This document shows positions 33,123 through 43,339 of a stretch of 64,000 bases of DNA, in pieces; positions within the stretch are counted from its first letter, which is position 1, and every line of letters begins with the position of its first letter. Location: the NCBI RefSeq assembly GCF_900497805.2, contig NW_020954588.1:6988464-7052463 (forward strand), in the 5' to 3' direction. This stretch comes from Vombatus ursinus (Eukaryota; Chordata; Mammalia; Diprotodontia; Vombatidae). Both the position numbers and the translations under genes were made by a program. The notes under the pieces are model-generated. The model was not told the origin of the DNA. It saw only the letters and a list, made by a program, of their open reading frames with translations, and searched no databases.

Positions 33123-33195
33123 AAGCAGTAGAACCAGAATCTGAAGCTGAGCTCTTGGACTACAAGTCAAGGGCTCCTTCTACTGTACCACTCTA
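33123..33195 (-). mobile_element. Old mammalian SINE-like repeat, right half
   Basis: 'gcagtagaaccagaatctga', 'gctcttggactacaagtcaa', 'tctactgtaccactc' complete the element begun at 32572. Confidence 0.6.
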
Positions 33196-33227
33196 AAAAT
33201 CTACTGTTAAGCTATAGTACCAGGAAG

Positions 33228-33411
33228 GGGCAGTTAGGTACAGTGGATAAAGTGCTGGACCTGGAGTCTGGAAAGCTTTATTTCCAGAGCTCAAATCTGG
33301 CTTCAGACACTTACTAGCTGTGTGACCAATGGCCAACCATTCCAGTATTTTTGCCAAGAAGACTCCAAAAGGGGTTACAAAGAGTTGGACACGACTGAAA
33401 AACAACAACAA
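33228..33411 (+). mobile_element. CORE-SINE, long type with internal deletion
   Basis: 'ggggcagttaggtacagtgg', 'caaatctggcttcagacact', then a jump to 'ccaaccattccagtattttt' and 'gagttggacacgactgaaaa' ending 'aacaacaacaaac'. About 60 bases of the middle are missing. Confidence 0.92.
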
Positions 33412-33412
33412 A

Positions 33413-33589
33413 CATACTAGGGTCTTTGCTATGTGCTGAGGATATAAAGAAAGGTAAAAAACAGTCCCTGCTCCCAAAAAGTTCGGTTTAAAAGAGGAGA
33501 CATGCAAACAACTATGTAAAAGCAAGATTAGATAGAAAACCAGATAACTGGATGTGTCTATATACATACGTATAACATCTTATACACAG

Positions 33590-33628
<39 letters not shown>

Positions 33629-34110
33629 GAGTAAACTAGAGATGATACAAAAGGGAAGGTACTGGTATTAAGGAGAACCAGGAAAAGCTTCTCACAGAAG
33701 ATAGGACTTTAGCTGAGACTTGAAGGAAGCCAACAAAGCCAAGAGGCAGAGATGAGGAGAAAGTTAGTTTCAGGCACGGGGGACAGTCAGTGAAAATCTT
33801 CATGTGAGAGGAACAGCAGGATGACCAGTGTCACTGGATCACAGAGTACGTAGAAGGGAGTAAGGTGTAAGAAGACTGAAAAGGTAGGCAGAAACCAGAC
33901 TATTTTTGAAAGCCCAACAGACGACTTTCTATTTGATCACAGAGGTAAAAAGGAGCCAGTGGAGTTTACTGAATAAGAGAGAGATGATGTGGTCAGACCT
34001 GAGCTTTAGGAAGACCATTTTGACAGTTGAATGGAACACAGCCTGGAATGGGGAGAAATTAATTTGGAGATACCGATGACACTCTAAATGTGAGGAATAT
34101 AAGACAGGAC
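33413..34110 (-). mobile_element. LINE L2, 3' region
   Basis: Antisense L2: 'gaggatataaagaaaggtaa', 'tttagctgagacttgaagga', 'ggaacagcaggatgaccagt', 'gtgtcactggatcacagagt', 'agacctgagctttaggaaga'. It contains an (AC)n expansion at 33592-33622. Confidence 0.88.
33592..33622. repeat. (AC)n microsatellite
   Basis: About 15 AC units inside the L2. Confidence 0.95.
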
Positions 34111-34225
34111 TATTTTTGTAAGTTTCTTGAGGGCAGACACTGTATCATTTTTATCTCTATCCCTGACATCAAGCACAGGATCTTCTTGCACAAAGCAGAT
34201 ACTTAATGTTTTTTGAATTTAATAA
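34111..34225 (+). mobile_element. L2 3' tail in opposite orientation
   Basis: Sense L2 end: 'gtttcttgagggcagacact', 'tatctctatccctgacatca', 'agcagatacttaatg'. As at 1376-2130, an antisense L2 is closed by a sense L2 tail. Confidence 0.7.
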
Positions 34226-34237
34226 GAATGCCTAATC

Positions 34238-34400
34238 AATCAATCAACCAATCAATTAACAGACATGTATTAAGCATATATTATGTGCTAGGTGCTAGAA
34301 ATAAAAAAATAGAAACAGTCCCTTTCAAAGAGCTTCTAATCTATGAGGAAAGACAGCATGAACAGATAAGTAAATACAATTTGATGTTACAACGCATTGA
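34238..34400 (-). mobile_element. L2 3' end
   Basis: 'acatgtattaagcatatatt', 'atgtgctaggtgctagaaat', 'tcaaagagcttctaatctat'. Confidence 0.8.
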
Positions 34401-36639
34401 GGACTAACCTATCTGTACCTCTCTGTATAGCGACAAGCCTCATCCCAACACGGTTAGCCACCAGGTGTTGAATGTTTTTTGGCCAGGGCAAACCATCTAT
34501 TGTGTGAAGAGGCTGCTGCTATCTCACCTCAGTGATAAGAATAGCCATGGCAATGAAATCATGTTTTTTGGGAAGGAATGAAATTTACATAAACACTCTT
34601 TGACATACAATTGTCACAAAAATTCTCTTCAAAAGAGTGAAGAATTATTTTAGCAACTGCCATAATAAACTAATTTGTTGCTAAACATAAGGTTAAATAG
34701 TCTCAGATATTTTTGCTGTTATTGCTAGAAGTGTTTCCCACTATGCCCATGCTCAAGATCATAAATGACAGTAATATACACAAAATGGCAAAAGTGTAAA
34801 TTACCGGGGCTAAGTCAAAAGGAGGGGCTGGAAACATGTGTCAAAACTGTAATTGTTCTAGATCATTTTTGAGACATAATACAAATTATTTTAAGTTAAC
34901 ATTTTTGGAAATGAAATAATTATGCATCATTTAAGGCCACCAAAATGCTAAAATTAAGAAAAATTTTGAAATTGCACCAAAAATTTACCAAAGAATCTTG
35001 AGTTATGAGAATAGTAACAAAAAATTATGGAGTTGAATTAGACCATTTCTAAGGCCCCTGGTACAGATCATTCTGAGTTTTGATTTTTGACAATGAAAAG
35101 TATCTTTCAGCAAAAAAGAAACAAAATGGAAAAGCTTTATTTACCCTATCTTTTAAAGCCTTCAGTTCTACTCTAAATAGTATGTTCTTCTGTCAAAATT
35201 TGTTACTATCATAGTGTGTTTAAAATACATCTTTTAAAATAATATTTAAGCTAAATGTGCCATGTTACTGTTGTCACATTTCCCCCAAGAAAAGTTATCT
35301 TAATGTTACTTTTCTTTAAAAAGCTAAAACTTAAAAATACCAAAGTTTTAGTTAAAACAATGATTAAAGCAAAGAAATGACTAAAAGTTCTCAAATACGA
35401 TGCTATAGGTTGAAAAAATATCTCCTGGAAATGGAGCCCTTGATTTTTTCTGCCCCTCCACCATCAATCTTTTATCTGAGCATATTAAAAATCCAAACTT
35501 TGCAGTATACAAAGCACATGAATAAATGTTGAACACGAATACTGAACCATGAACCATAATACAGGAAATTTCTAGGTTTTCTACTGCTAAGTAAACTGCT
35601 ACTAACTTTAAAGTATGATGTTTGATAATCAATAATTTAATAAATATTAATTGAATATTTAGTATATTACTATCATAACACTGCTTCAACAAGCCTATAA
35701 AAACTAAAACTTTAGGATGTTTTGCAACAGCATAATTTCTCTTTATTTTACTATAAGAAAAGGAAATTTTAACATTTTCGTTAATCATTAATCCTAGTAC
35801 GATTCTTATTTTAGTTGCTTTCATCACATTGCCTCTAAGATCTTCTTTCCTTCTGATCCTATTCCTCCCAATTTCTCTCTCTCCATCATATTAGCATCTC
35901 AGTGACTCCCTTTTCACAGGCAAACTATATAGCAAATCATCTCTATTAAAACTAAAATATGTTGATTCAAAAAATGCTTAGAATAAATTTCACTATGCCT
36001 CACTATATTAATTTCATCCATAATTTTACTTAAGTAAAATTCAACTAAAAAGCTATGATTTTTATTAAATTATTAATTATTCTAGAAAGAAAAATCTATT
36101 TTCAAACTAAGTTACTCAAAGCTTATCTAACAAAATCTAAAATTTTAATAAGTAAAATAATTTTAAATGTTTCTGTTAACCTTAAGTAGAAACTCATTAA
36201 GTCAGATTTATTATCCACCCTCATTCTCCACATGGGATGCTGTGAGTTTTGAATGAAACAGCCCCAATTGTAACAGAAGAAACATCTGTTGCTTTTTCCC
36301 CATCAGGACTTTTCTAACTGAAAGAAGGGCTTTTCTCCTCTTAACCTAAGTGACTACATTCCTTAAAATAACTACTTTTTTTAAAATGTACTATGTAGTT
36401 CAAATTTCACTATACTGAAGAAGTACTGATTTCTCAATAAACATTCACCTAAAAAGTTCAGTTGGCCAACAAGCCATACATTACATTCAAGAACAAATGA
36501 TATGGCTGACAGAATACTATTTGCTCCTAAAAATATGGACTTTAAAAGTATTCTTCAAATGGTCAATTCGATTAAGTTGTCACACATTCAGGGATCGTGT
36601 CTTTAAAAATGTTCAGTGTTAACATTTTGGTTCACAGGA

Positions 36640-36860
36640 TCCAGATCTACACAGGACCTTGTTTGCTATATTTTCTTTGCCAATCCAAAACTAACATAAT
36701 GGCAGTCACTGGCCCAAGAGGCAGACACCAAATGGTGCCACCCACACTCTCACACTGTGCCTCATAATAAACCATAAAGCTGTGGAATGCATCAGCCCCT
36801 TTATGAGCAAACAATGCCTGAGCTTCATTAGAATACAGCTGACATTTTCAGAGCACAAAT
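36640..36860. promoter_or_regulatory. Candidate conserved non-coding element
   Basis: Balanced composition within AT-rich surroundings, no coding frame and no repeat. It contains clustered sites that look like SOX (AACAATG), E-box (CAGCTG) and homeodomain (CATTAG) motifs within 'gagcaaacaatgcctgagct' and the 40 bases after it. Inference only. Confidence 0.3.
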
Positions 36861-37421
36861 ACTTTTAAGAAAATTGTACTAGAAAATGATAATGAAACAT
36901 CTATAAAAGCTGAAATACTTTTAAAGTATCAAATTTATTTCCAGTGACCACCAAAACACATTTTATTTTTTTGCAATTAAAAAGTTTAAATAGAAACTTG
37001 CCCCCTGTTAGGGGCAAAGTTCATTTTATTAACTATTGGAAAGAAATGAAAGTAAAAACTGTATGATATAACAATTTGGACTGCTTTCCCAACCAGTAAT
37101 CACATGAAATACTTTTCAAAAAATTATTCTATTACCCAGCTGTCTGTCATATATTTGGGATAAGAAATATTTCTAGGATTATTTTTTGCATTTTTATTAA
37201 TTTATCAAGTATGAGAGTGACAAACTAAAGCTAAGTCTACCCCACTCCCCTCCTCCAACCCCCAATACACTGTAGTTTCCCTGACTGCAACATTCAGGAA
37301 TGTCTTGAATTCTGTATGTTACTGCCTATTCACCAATTTAAAGCTGCTGTTTATGAATGAATATCTAATAAACCATATCAAAACCTGAGCCAGCCGTATG
37401 AAACAAAACGATCTCTCTTAC

Positions 37422-37560
37422 CTGTTCTAAGGAAGCATGCCTCTCACTGCAGTACCAACAACACTCTACAGTCTTTGTTACCATTCAGTGGAAACTTGAG
37501 ACTGTCAGACTTAAGCAATCGAGTTCAGAATAGATCCATTTAAAATACTTCACAAGAATA
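37422..37560 (-). other. Candidate non-coding 5' exon with strong donor
   Basis: On the minus strand 'tccttagaacag' is followed at 37421 by gtaagagag, a near-perfect U1 donor. The preceding 60 bases are open from an ATG (MVTKTVECCWYCSERHASLE). If joined to the TFDP2 exon the phase would not match its coding frame, so it could only act as a 5' untranslated exon ahead of the internal ATG. The upstream border is a guess: no good acceptor or promoter was found. Confidence 0.25.
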
Positions 37561-39487
37561 CCAAAAAGATACTCAAGGGAAATATTAGCTTTATTTCACA
37601 AAAATCTGTAAACACTTTCTAATAATGATAAAACCCCTATCTGTGATAATATGAACACAATGGTCTCCTAAGAAGAGGCAGTATAATATCTTGGGCCCCC
37701 AATTTTAGCTGTTTCCATTTAGATTCACTCTTCTGTACTGAAATGTGAAAAAAATGCTTAATTATATTAAAAATACAATCAAAGATATACCTAAAACCTG
37801 GCAAATATTTTTTTTAAATTACTTGAATATCAACAGCAGAATATTAAAACCTATAGATTAAACTTACTCATGAAGCCTGTTATTTTTCATGCCAGGATAT
37901 TCATTGGCCCAGAAGCAAAGTCAAAGCAGTAAACCTTGATGCATCTTGAAAGCAAAGGTATCCTGAGTTACTGAATGAAACATAAAGAAACCATGAAAAA
38001 CTGCTGCGAAACCCAGTCTGAAATGGGCTTAAATAACTTTATGAGCTTTATGGGCCTGAAATAACTGTCTAGCTTTCCTGCCTTAAAAAAAATTTTTTGA
38101 TCCTGCCCTTTTCAGATAGTGTGCATTACTTCCATGCCAAAATGACTGACATGTGCATTTCTGATATCAACTATGAACAGCTTGGTTGTGCTCATTTTTT
38201 TCCATTTTCCACTGGGCAACAACATAAGTTTCAAATTCCTCATTTTATTAATTTGCCTCAATTTCCACTAGGTTCTCAAAGGCAACGCAGCAGAGCACAA
38301 GTTCTGCCTTATCCTAGCCAAGCTCAAGTGACTGTAGCAACATGCTACCTGTCTGTTGTCCAAGGACTAGCCTAAGTTCTAGGTCATCACCAAAAGATTG
38401 GTAACCAGATGATTAATATTTTTGACAACAGCAAGTTACAAAAATTGTCCACTAAGGAGGAGAGAAAAATATAATCTGTCAGAGGGGAGAATAATGACAC
38501 CAATTAATATTCCATGCATTTGTGATCTTATATTTCTATATGTCTAGTTAAGTGCTTAATTATAAGCATACAACTATTAATCCAATTGAACAAAAGTTGA
38601 TCTCTTGAAGTTCTTTACATGATTGATTCTTGTCAAAATCAGGGAATCATATTACAAAATTGGTAATATTTATAAGGCTTCCCTGTCACTTTGTTATATA
38701 AATACAGGAAGAGATGGCAGCCATACAAAAAGTAAAAGAGAAAAGAAATGTTATATATAACTTTTTGATAATATTTTAATTATATAATTAGAATATTACT
38801 AAGTGAAAACATTGTGTAAACAAACAATTATAAGTTCAAGAATTTTACAGCTCAAAGAGATCTTACCAGTTCATAAATTTCAATGTCTGACCCTTGCAAA
38901 TTCCTAGCAAACACTACTTTGATAGCACATAAGCATTTTCCTTTCTTGACTGAAGACCACACAGATCTGAAACATGCCCTCTGAAAAATATCTTAGCACT
39001 GGCCATAGTGAGCAGCTCAAGGGAATTTCTCTCTGGCTCATCTTTTTCCTATCTATCACTAACATGGCTTTTATTCATTCTATGTTGCTTAAAATATATC
39101 ACAGCAAGTCAATAAGCAAGAGGAGCAAGGCAAAATAGGGCCTGGTTGATTCTGCTCCCACCGTATCTTTATTCATTTTGCCCTAACTATTTTCTTTTGG
39201 GGCCTCAGTGTTCAATCATCCAGCCCACCTCCACCCAAAATACGAGTCTTGTACACATCCTTAACAAGTGCTCACCCAAGCCTTGACCTCACTAGTGATT
39301 GAGTACTCAATATACCACACAGAGTTCCCTTAGGCCAGTCCCTTCCACTTTTGGTCATTAATAAAAACAAGTTTTTATTGAGTTGAAAACTCTCTCATGG
39401 TAATTTCTACCAATTTTTATTAAGTTTTGCTCTTTATATTCAACTCTAATCCTTCCTCAAGACAATCCTTCAAATAAAGAAGCAGAA

Positions 39488-39690
39488 AGTAATGATGGGG
39501 TTAAAGTACTGGACTTGGAGGCAGAAAGACCAGAGTTCAAATCTTAATGCTGCCAACTATCAGCTACATGACTGGGGGCAAATCACATAACCTCTCAGAG
39601 CCACAGCTTCCTGAACTGTAAAACTAAAAGGATTTCCAATATGGCCTCTGAGGTCCCTTCAAGTTTTAAATCTATAATTCTAAGAGCTAT
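39488..39690 (+). mobile_element. MIR-type SINE, full length
   Basis: 'ttaaagtactggacttggag', 'accagagttcaaatcttaat', 'catgactgggggcaaatcac', 'ctgaactgtaaaactaaaag', 'ctgaggtcccttcaagtttt'. Confidence 0.88.
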
Positions 39691-40014
39691 ATGAAATCAT
39701 TTGTCATATTCCCCTCAAGTTGCCCCCCCCCAAGCTAACTATCCCTTTCATTGTTACAGTGACCTGAACTGCTCTCTCCTCAGTGCTCAATGTCTCAGTC
39801 AAACAGTCAACTGTTCCTGTCCCTACCATCCTTAACAACTGTTACTCTACACAGATATAAGGAGAAAAGTATTTAAAAGCCTTTTTGGCTGACTTCTCCC
39901 AGAATCTCTTCTAAGTTTGTTTTTCCTTTGCTCATAACACTAAGAGGATCTCCTTAAAGCAAAAGTCTGCTATCATTACAGGGATTTAACATTCATATTC
40001 ATCATTTAGTATTT
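39691..40014. other. Unassigned sequence
   Basis: A C run at 39723-39731. Nothing else recognised. Confidence 0.4.
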
Positions 40015-41075
40015 CCTCCTGGAGGCAATGGAGTTTACTGAGTAGAGGGGGTAACATGTTTAGACCTGTATTTTGGGAAAATCACTTTTAGTGGACGGAC
40101 ACAGAATGGACTGGAGTGAGGAGAGACTTGGGGCAGGCCAACCCACCATCAGGCTATTGTAATACATCCAGGCATGAGGGGATGAGGACCTGCACCAGAG
40201 TGTCACTGGTGTCAGAGGAGAGAAGGGGGTGTGTTCAAGAGACGTTGCTAAGTTGACAGGTTTTAACAACAGCTTAGTGATGGGGGGGAGTGAAAGTTAG
40301 TGAAGAACCCAAGATGACTCCTAGGTTCTGAGCTTGAGGGACTGGGAGGATGGTGTTGCCTTGAAAAGTAAGTGGGAAAGTAGGAGGGGGCAGGAAGTTG
40401 GGGTGGGGAATAATGATTTCCATTTTGGACATAATGAGTTTGAAATGCCTACTTTCAGATGTCTGAAAGGCATTTGGAGATATGAGACTGGAGGTCAGTA
40501 GAGACTGGGGCAAGAGAGGTAGACTTGAGAATCTTCAGCAGAGAGATAGTAATTAATCCACGGGAGTGGATGAAATCACCAATGGAAGAAATATAGAGGG
40601 AGAAGAGAAGAGGACCCACGACAGAACCTTTAGGGACACCTACAGTTAAGGGGAATGATCTGGAGGAGGATATAGAAAAAGAGAAAGAGGAGCAATCAGA
40701 GAGTTAGGAGGGAAACCAAGAGAGTGGTGTCCCAAAACCTAGAGAGAAGAGAATATAAAAGAGGAGAGAGCAAACATCACAGTCAAAGGTTTCAGAAAGG
40801 TCAAGGAGAATGAGGACTGAGTAAAAGGCCATTAGATTTGGCAACTAAGAGACCATTACTAACTTTGGAGAGAGCTATTTTGGTGGAATGATGAGGTAGA
40901 AAGCCAGATTATAAGGGGTTAGGAAAAGAGTGAGGGGAGAAAAAGTGGAGGCACCTATTGTAGAAAACCTTTTTCAAGGAGTTTAGCTACAAAGGGGAGA
41001 AAAGAAATAAGATGATAGCAGGAATGGAAGGCATCAAGTGAGGTTTTTTTCAGGATAGGAGAAACACAGGCATGA
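40015..41075 (-). mobile_element. LINE L2, reverse-transcriptase region
   Basis: Long antisense L2 ORF2 fragment. The minus-strand frame at 40274-40513 reads LNMSK-like 'HFKLIMSKMEIIIPHPNFLP' and 'PVPQAQNLGVILGSSLTF', characteristic of the L2 RT. DNA phrases include 'catgaggggatgaggacctg', 'agaggagagaagggggtgtg', 'gagaagagaagaggacccac', 'tcaaggagaatgaggactga'. No 3' tail is present on the left, so both ends are lost. Confidence 0.92.
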
Positions 41076-41087
41076 CTGCGGACAGTC

Positions 41088-41205
41088 CTCATCTGTAAAA
41101 TGGGAGATAATAATGGCATCTACCTCCCACAGTTAACATGGGGTTAAATGAGACAATATTTGTAAAGCACTTCCCAAACCTTAAACCTATTTATTATTCT
41201 TAGAG
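41088..41205 (+). mobile_element. MIR-type SINE, 3' part
   Basis: 'cctcatctgtaaaatgggag', 'taatggcatctacctcccac', 'aatgagacaatatttgtaaa', 'gcacttcccaaaccttaaac'. Confidence 0.85.
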
Positions 41206-41483
41206 CAAAAGTCAAAATCTACATCAAATCAGAAGGTTAAAGATAAAAAAGGTCACTTCATGCAATTACAATATTGTAGTTTGACCCAATCCAGTCAAAG
41301 AAGTTTTCGACTTCAAAAATGGAAAAGGATAAAGATAAAAATATTGACCCCGATTATCCTCATTTTTTATAGATGTTTAACTGATATAAAGCAATCACCA
41401 CAAGGAGATCAAAAGGGTTCAGAAACAACCTGAGTCAACAAATGCCTGAGCTCTCTGCCAAGCAGAGAAACAGACAACCCTGG

Positions 41484-41518
<35 letters not shown>

Positions 41519-41727
41519 CTAATTCAGTGTACTGCCTTTCCTACAGTTTATGACAGTTTGGGCAACAGGCATTCTTCATCAATTTGTTTTTTCTTATGTG
41601 ACTACCTGGAAAATGGCTGTGGATCTCATTGATGCAATCAGTACAGTGTCAGCATCAACAAAAATGCCTGGACAGCCTCATTCTTATGCAATCCTGTATC
41701 TCTCCTCTCCTTCACTACTAAACTTTT
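41206..41727. other. Unassigned sequence with a CA microsatellite
   Basis: Nothing recognised besides the microsatellite at 41486-41518. The plus-strand frame at 41550-41732 has no family resemblance. Confidence 0.4.
41486..41518. repeat. (CA)n microsatellite
   Basis: About 16 uninterrupted CA units. Confidence 0.97.
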
Positions 41728-42957
41728 TTTAATTTTAATTTATTTTTAACATTCATTTTTCTGAAATTTTAAGTTCCAAATTATATCCCTCCTTCTAGTC
41801 CTTCCATTACCCATTGGAAGGCAAGCAATATATCAATTACACGTTATGGCATACAAAATATTTCCATGTCTGTCTTGTTGCCAAAAAAAGGGCAAGAAAA
41901 ATAAAGGAGGAAAAAAAAAAAAAAGAATGCTTCAATCTGCACCCAGAATTCATTAGTTCTCTCTCTGGAAAGTGGATAGCATTTTTCATCATGAGCCCTT
42001 TGGAATTATCTTGAATCACTGTCTTGATCAGAGTTGCTAAGTGTTTCACGGCTGATCATCATACAATATTGCTGTTACTGCATACAATATTCTCCTGGTT
42101 CTGCTCACTTCACTTTGCATCAGTTCATCTAAGTCTTGCTGTTTTTTTTTCTGAAACCATCTTGTTTGTCATTTCTGATAGCACAAGAGTATTCCATCAC
42201 AATTATATAACACAATGTGTTCAGCCATTCCCCAATTGATAGGTATCCTCTCAATTTCTAATTCTTTGCCACCGCAAAAAGAGCTGCCATAAATATTTTT
42301 GCACATTTCCCTTTTCTTTGATCTCTCTGGGATACAGATCTAGTAATGGTATTGCTGGGTCAAAGGGTATGCACAGTTTTATAGTTCTTTGAGTATAGCT
42401 CCAAATTGTTCTCCAGAATGGTTAGACCAATTCACAACTCCACCAACAATTCCTATTTTTCCACATTTCTTTCAGCATTTGTCACTTTTTTGGTGTCATA
42501 TCAGCCAATTTGATATGTGTGAGATGGTGCCTCAGAATTGTTTTAATTTGCATTTCTTTCATCAGTAGTGATTTAGAGCATTTTTTCATGTGACTATTGA
42601 TAACTTTGATTTCTTCTGAAAACTGCCTGTTCATATCTTTTGACCATTTATCAACTGAGGAATGGCTCTTATTTTTATAAATTTGGCTCAGTTCCTTATA
42701 TATTTGAGAAATGAGGCCATTATCAGAGAAATTTGCTGTAAATTCCCCCCCCCAATTTCCTCCTTTCATTTTAATTTTTACTATATTCATTTTGTTTGTG
42801 TCAACACTTTTTAATTTCACGTAATCAAAATTATCCATTTTATTTCTCATGATCTTCTCAATCTCATTTGCTCTTAAGTTCTTCCCTTATCCATAGATCT
42901 GACAGGTAGAATTTTCCATGTCACTCTAATTTGCTCATGTTATCACCTTTTCTGAAT
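41728..42957 (-). mobile_element. LINE L1, 3' UTR and ORF2 C-terminus
   Basis: Antisense L1 from its A-rich tail (T-rich near 41728) through 3' UTR ('cttcaatctgcacccagaat') and the ORF2 C-terminus ('ttgttcagccattccccaat'-like, 'gccaccgcaaaaagagctgc', 'tgctgggtcaaagggtatgc', 'ttgaccatttatcaactgag'). The minus-strand frame at 42482-42850 is an ORF2 segment ('SHSSVDKWSKDMNRQFSEEI', 'KKCSKSLLMKEMQIKTILRH'). It stops near 'catagatctgacaggtagaa', where a family R repeat begins. Confidence 0.93.
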
Positions 42958-43337
42958 AAACTAGGTTGAGGGTAACCAAGAAGTCTCAGACCTGTCAGTG
43001 AATTAGGGGTGTGTCTATCCCAAGCATGTGAAGACTTCCCTCAATGGAACGGGTGGATGAGAACAATTTGTCCCAATAGCCATGAAGGCAGCTTCAGCAG
43101 GCCCTGTGAAGCTACTGGAACTGGGTCAGACATCAAAGATGCAAAGGTCATCCACTGCATCCCAAGCCAGCGCCAATCATACTGACTTCTGCCTTGCCAC
43201 TGGATTTCAATGACTCTAGCGAAGTGAGGCTATTGACTTGGCACAATTCTGCCTTGTTCAAACCAATTCCCACACAAATCCAGATATCACCCTATGATGC
43301 CACTGGTCCTCTTTGAAAAATGAAAGACAAACAACAT
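42958..43337 (-). repeat. Repeat family R, copy with a distinct 3' half
   Basis: Read leftward from 43337: 'aaatgttgtttgtctttcat', 'caaagaggaccagtggcatc', 'ttgggatgcagtggatgacc', 'aagtcttcacatgcttggga', 'ggttaccctcaacctagttt'. It lies exactly between two L1 segments. Confidence 0.7.
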
Positions 43338-43339
43338 TT

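Larger units (their letters stand above)
34401..39487. other. Repeat-poor block within the TFDP2 upstream region
   Basis: About 5 kb with almost no recognisable interspersed repeat, against an average of one every few hundred bases elsewhere. It is AT-rich, includes a 148-codon minus-strand frame (35381-35827) of doubtful meaning, a candidate conserved segment at 36640-36860 and a candidate splice donor at 37417-37422. Absence of insertions is expected where regulatory DNA is under constraint. Confidence 0.6.
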
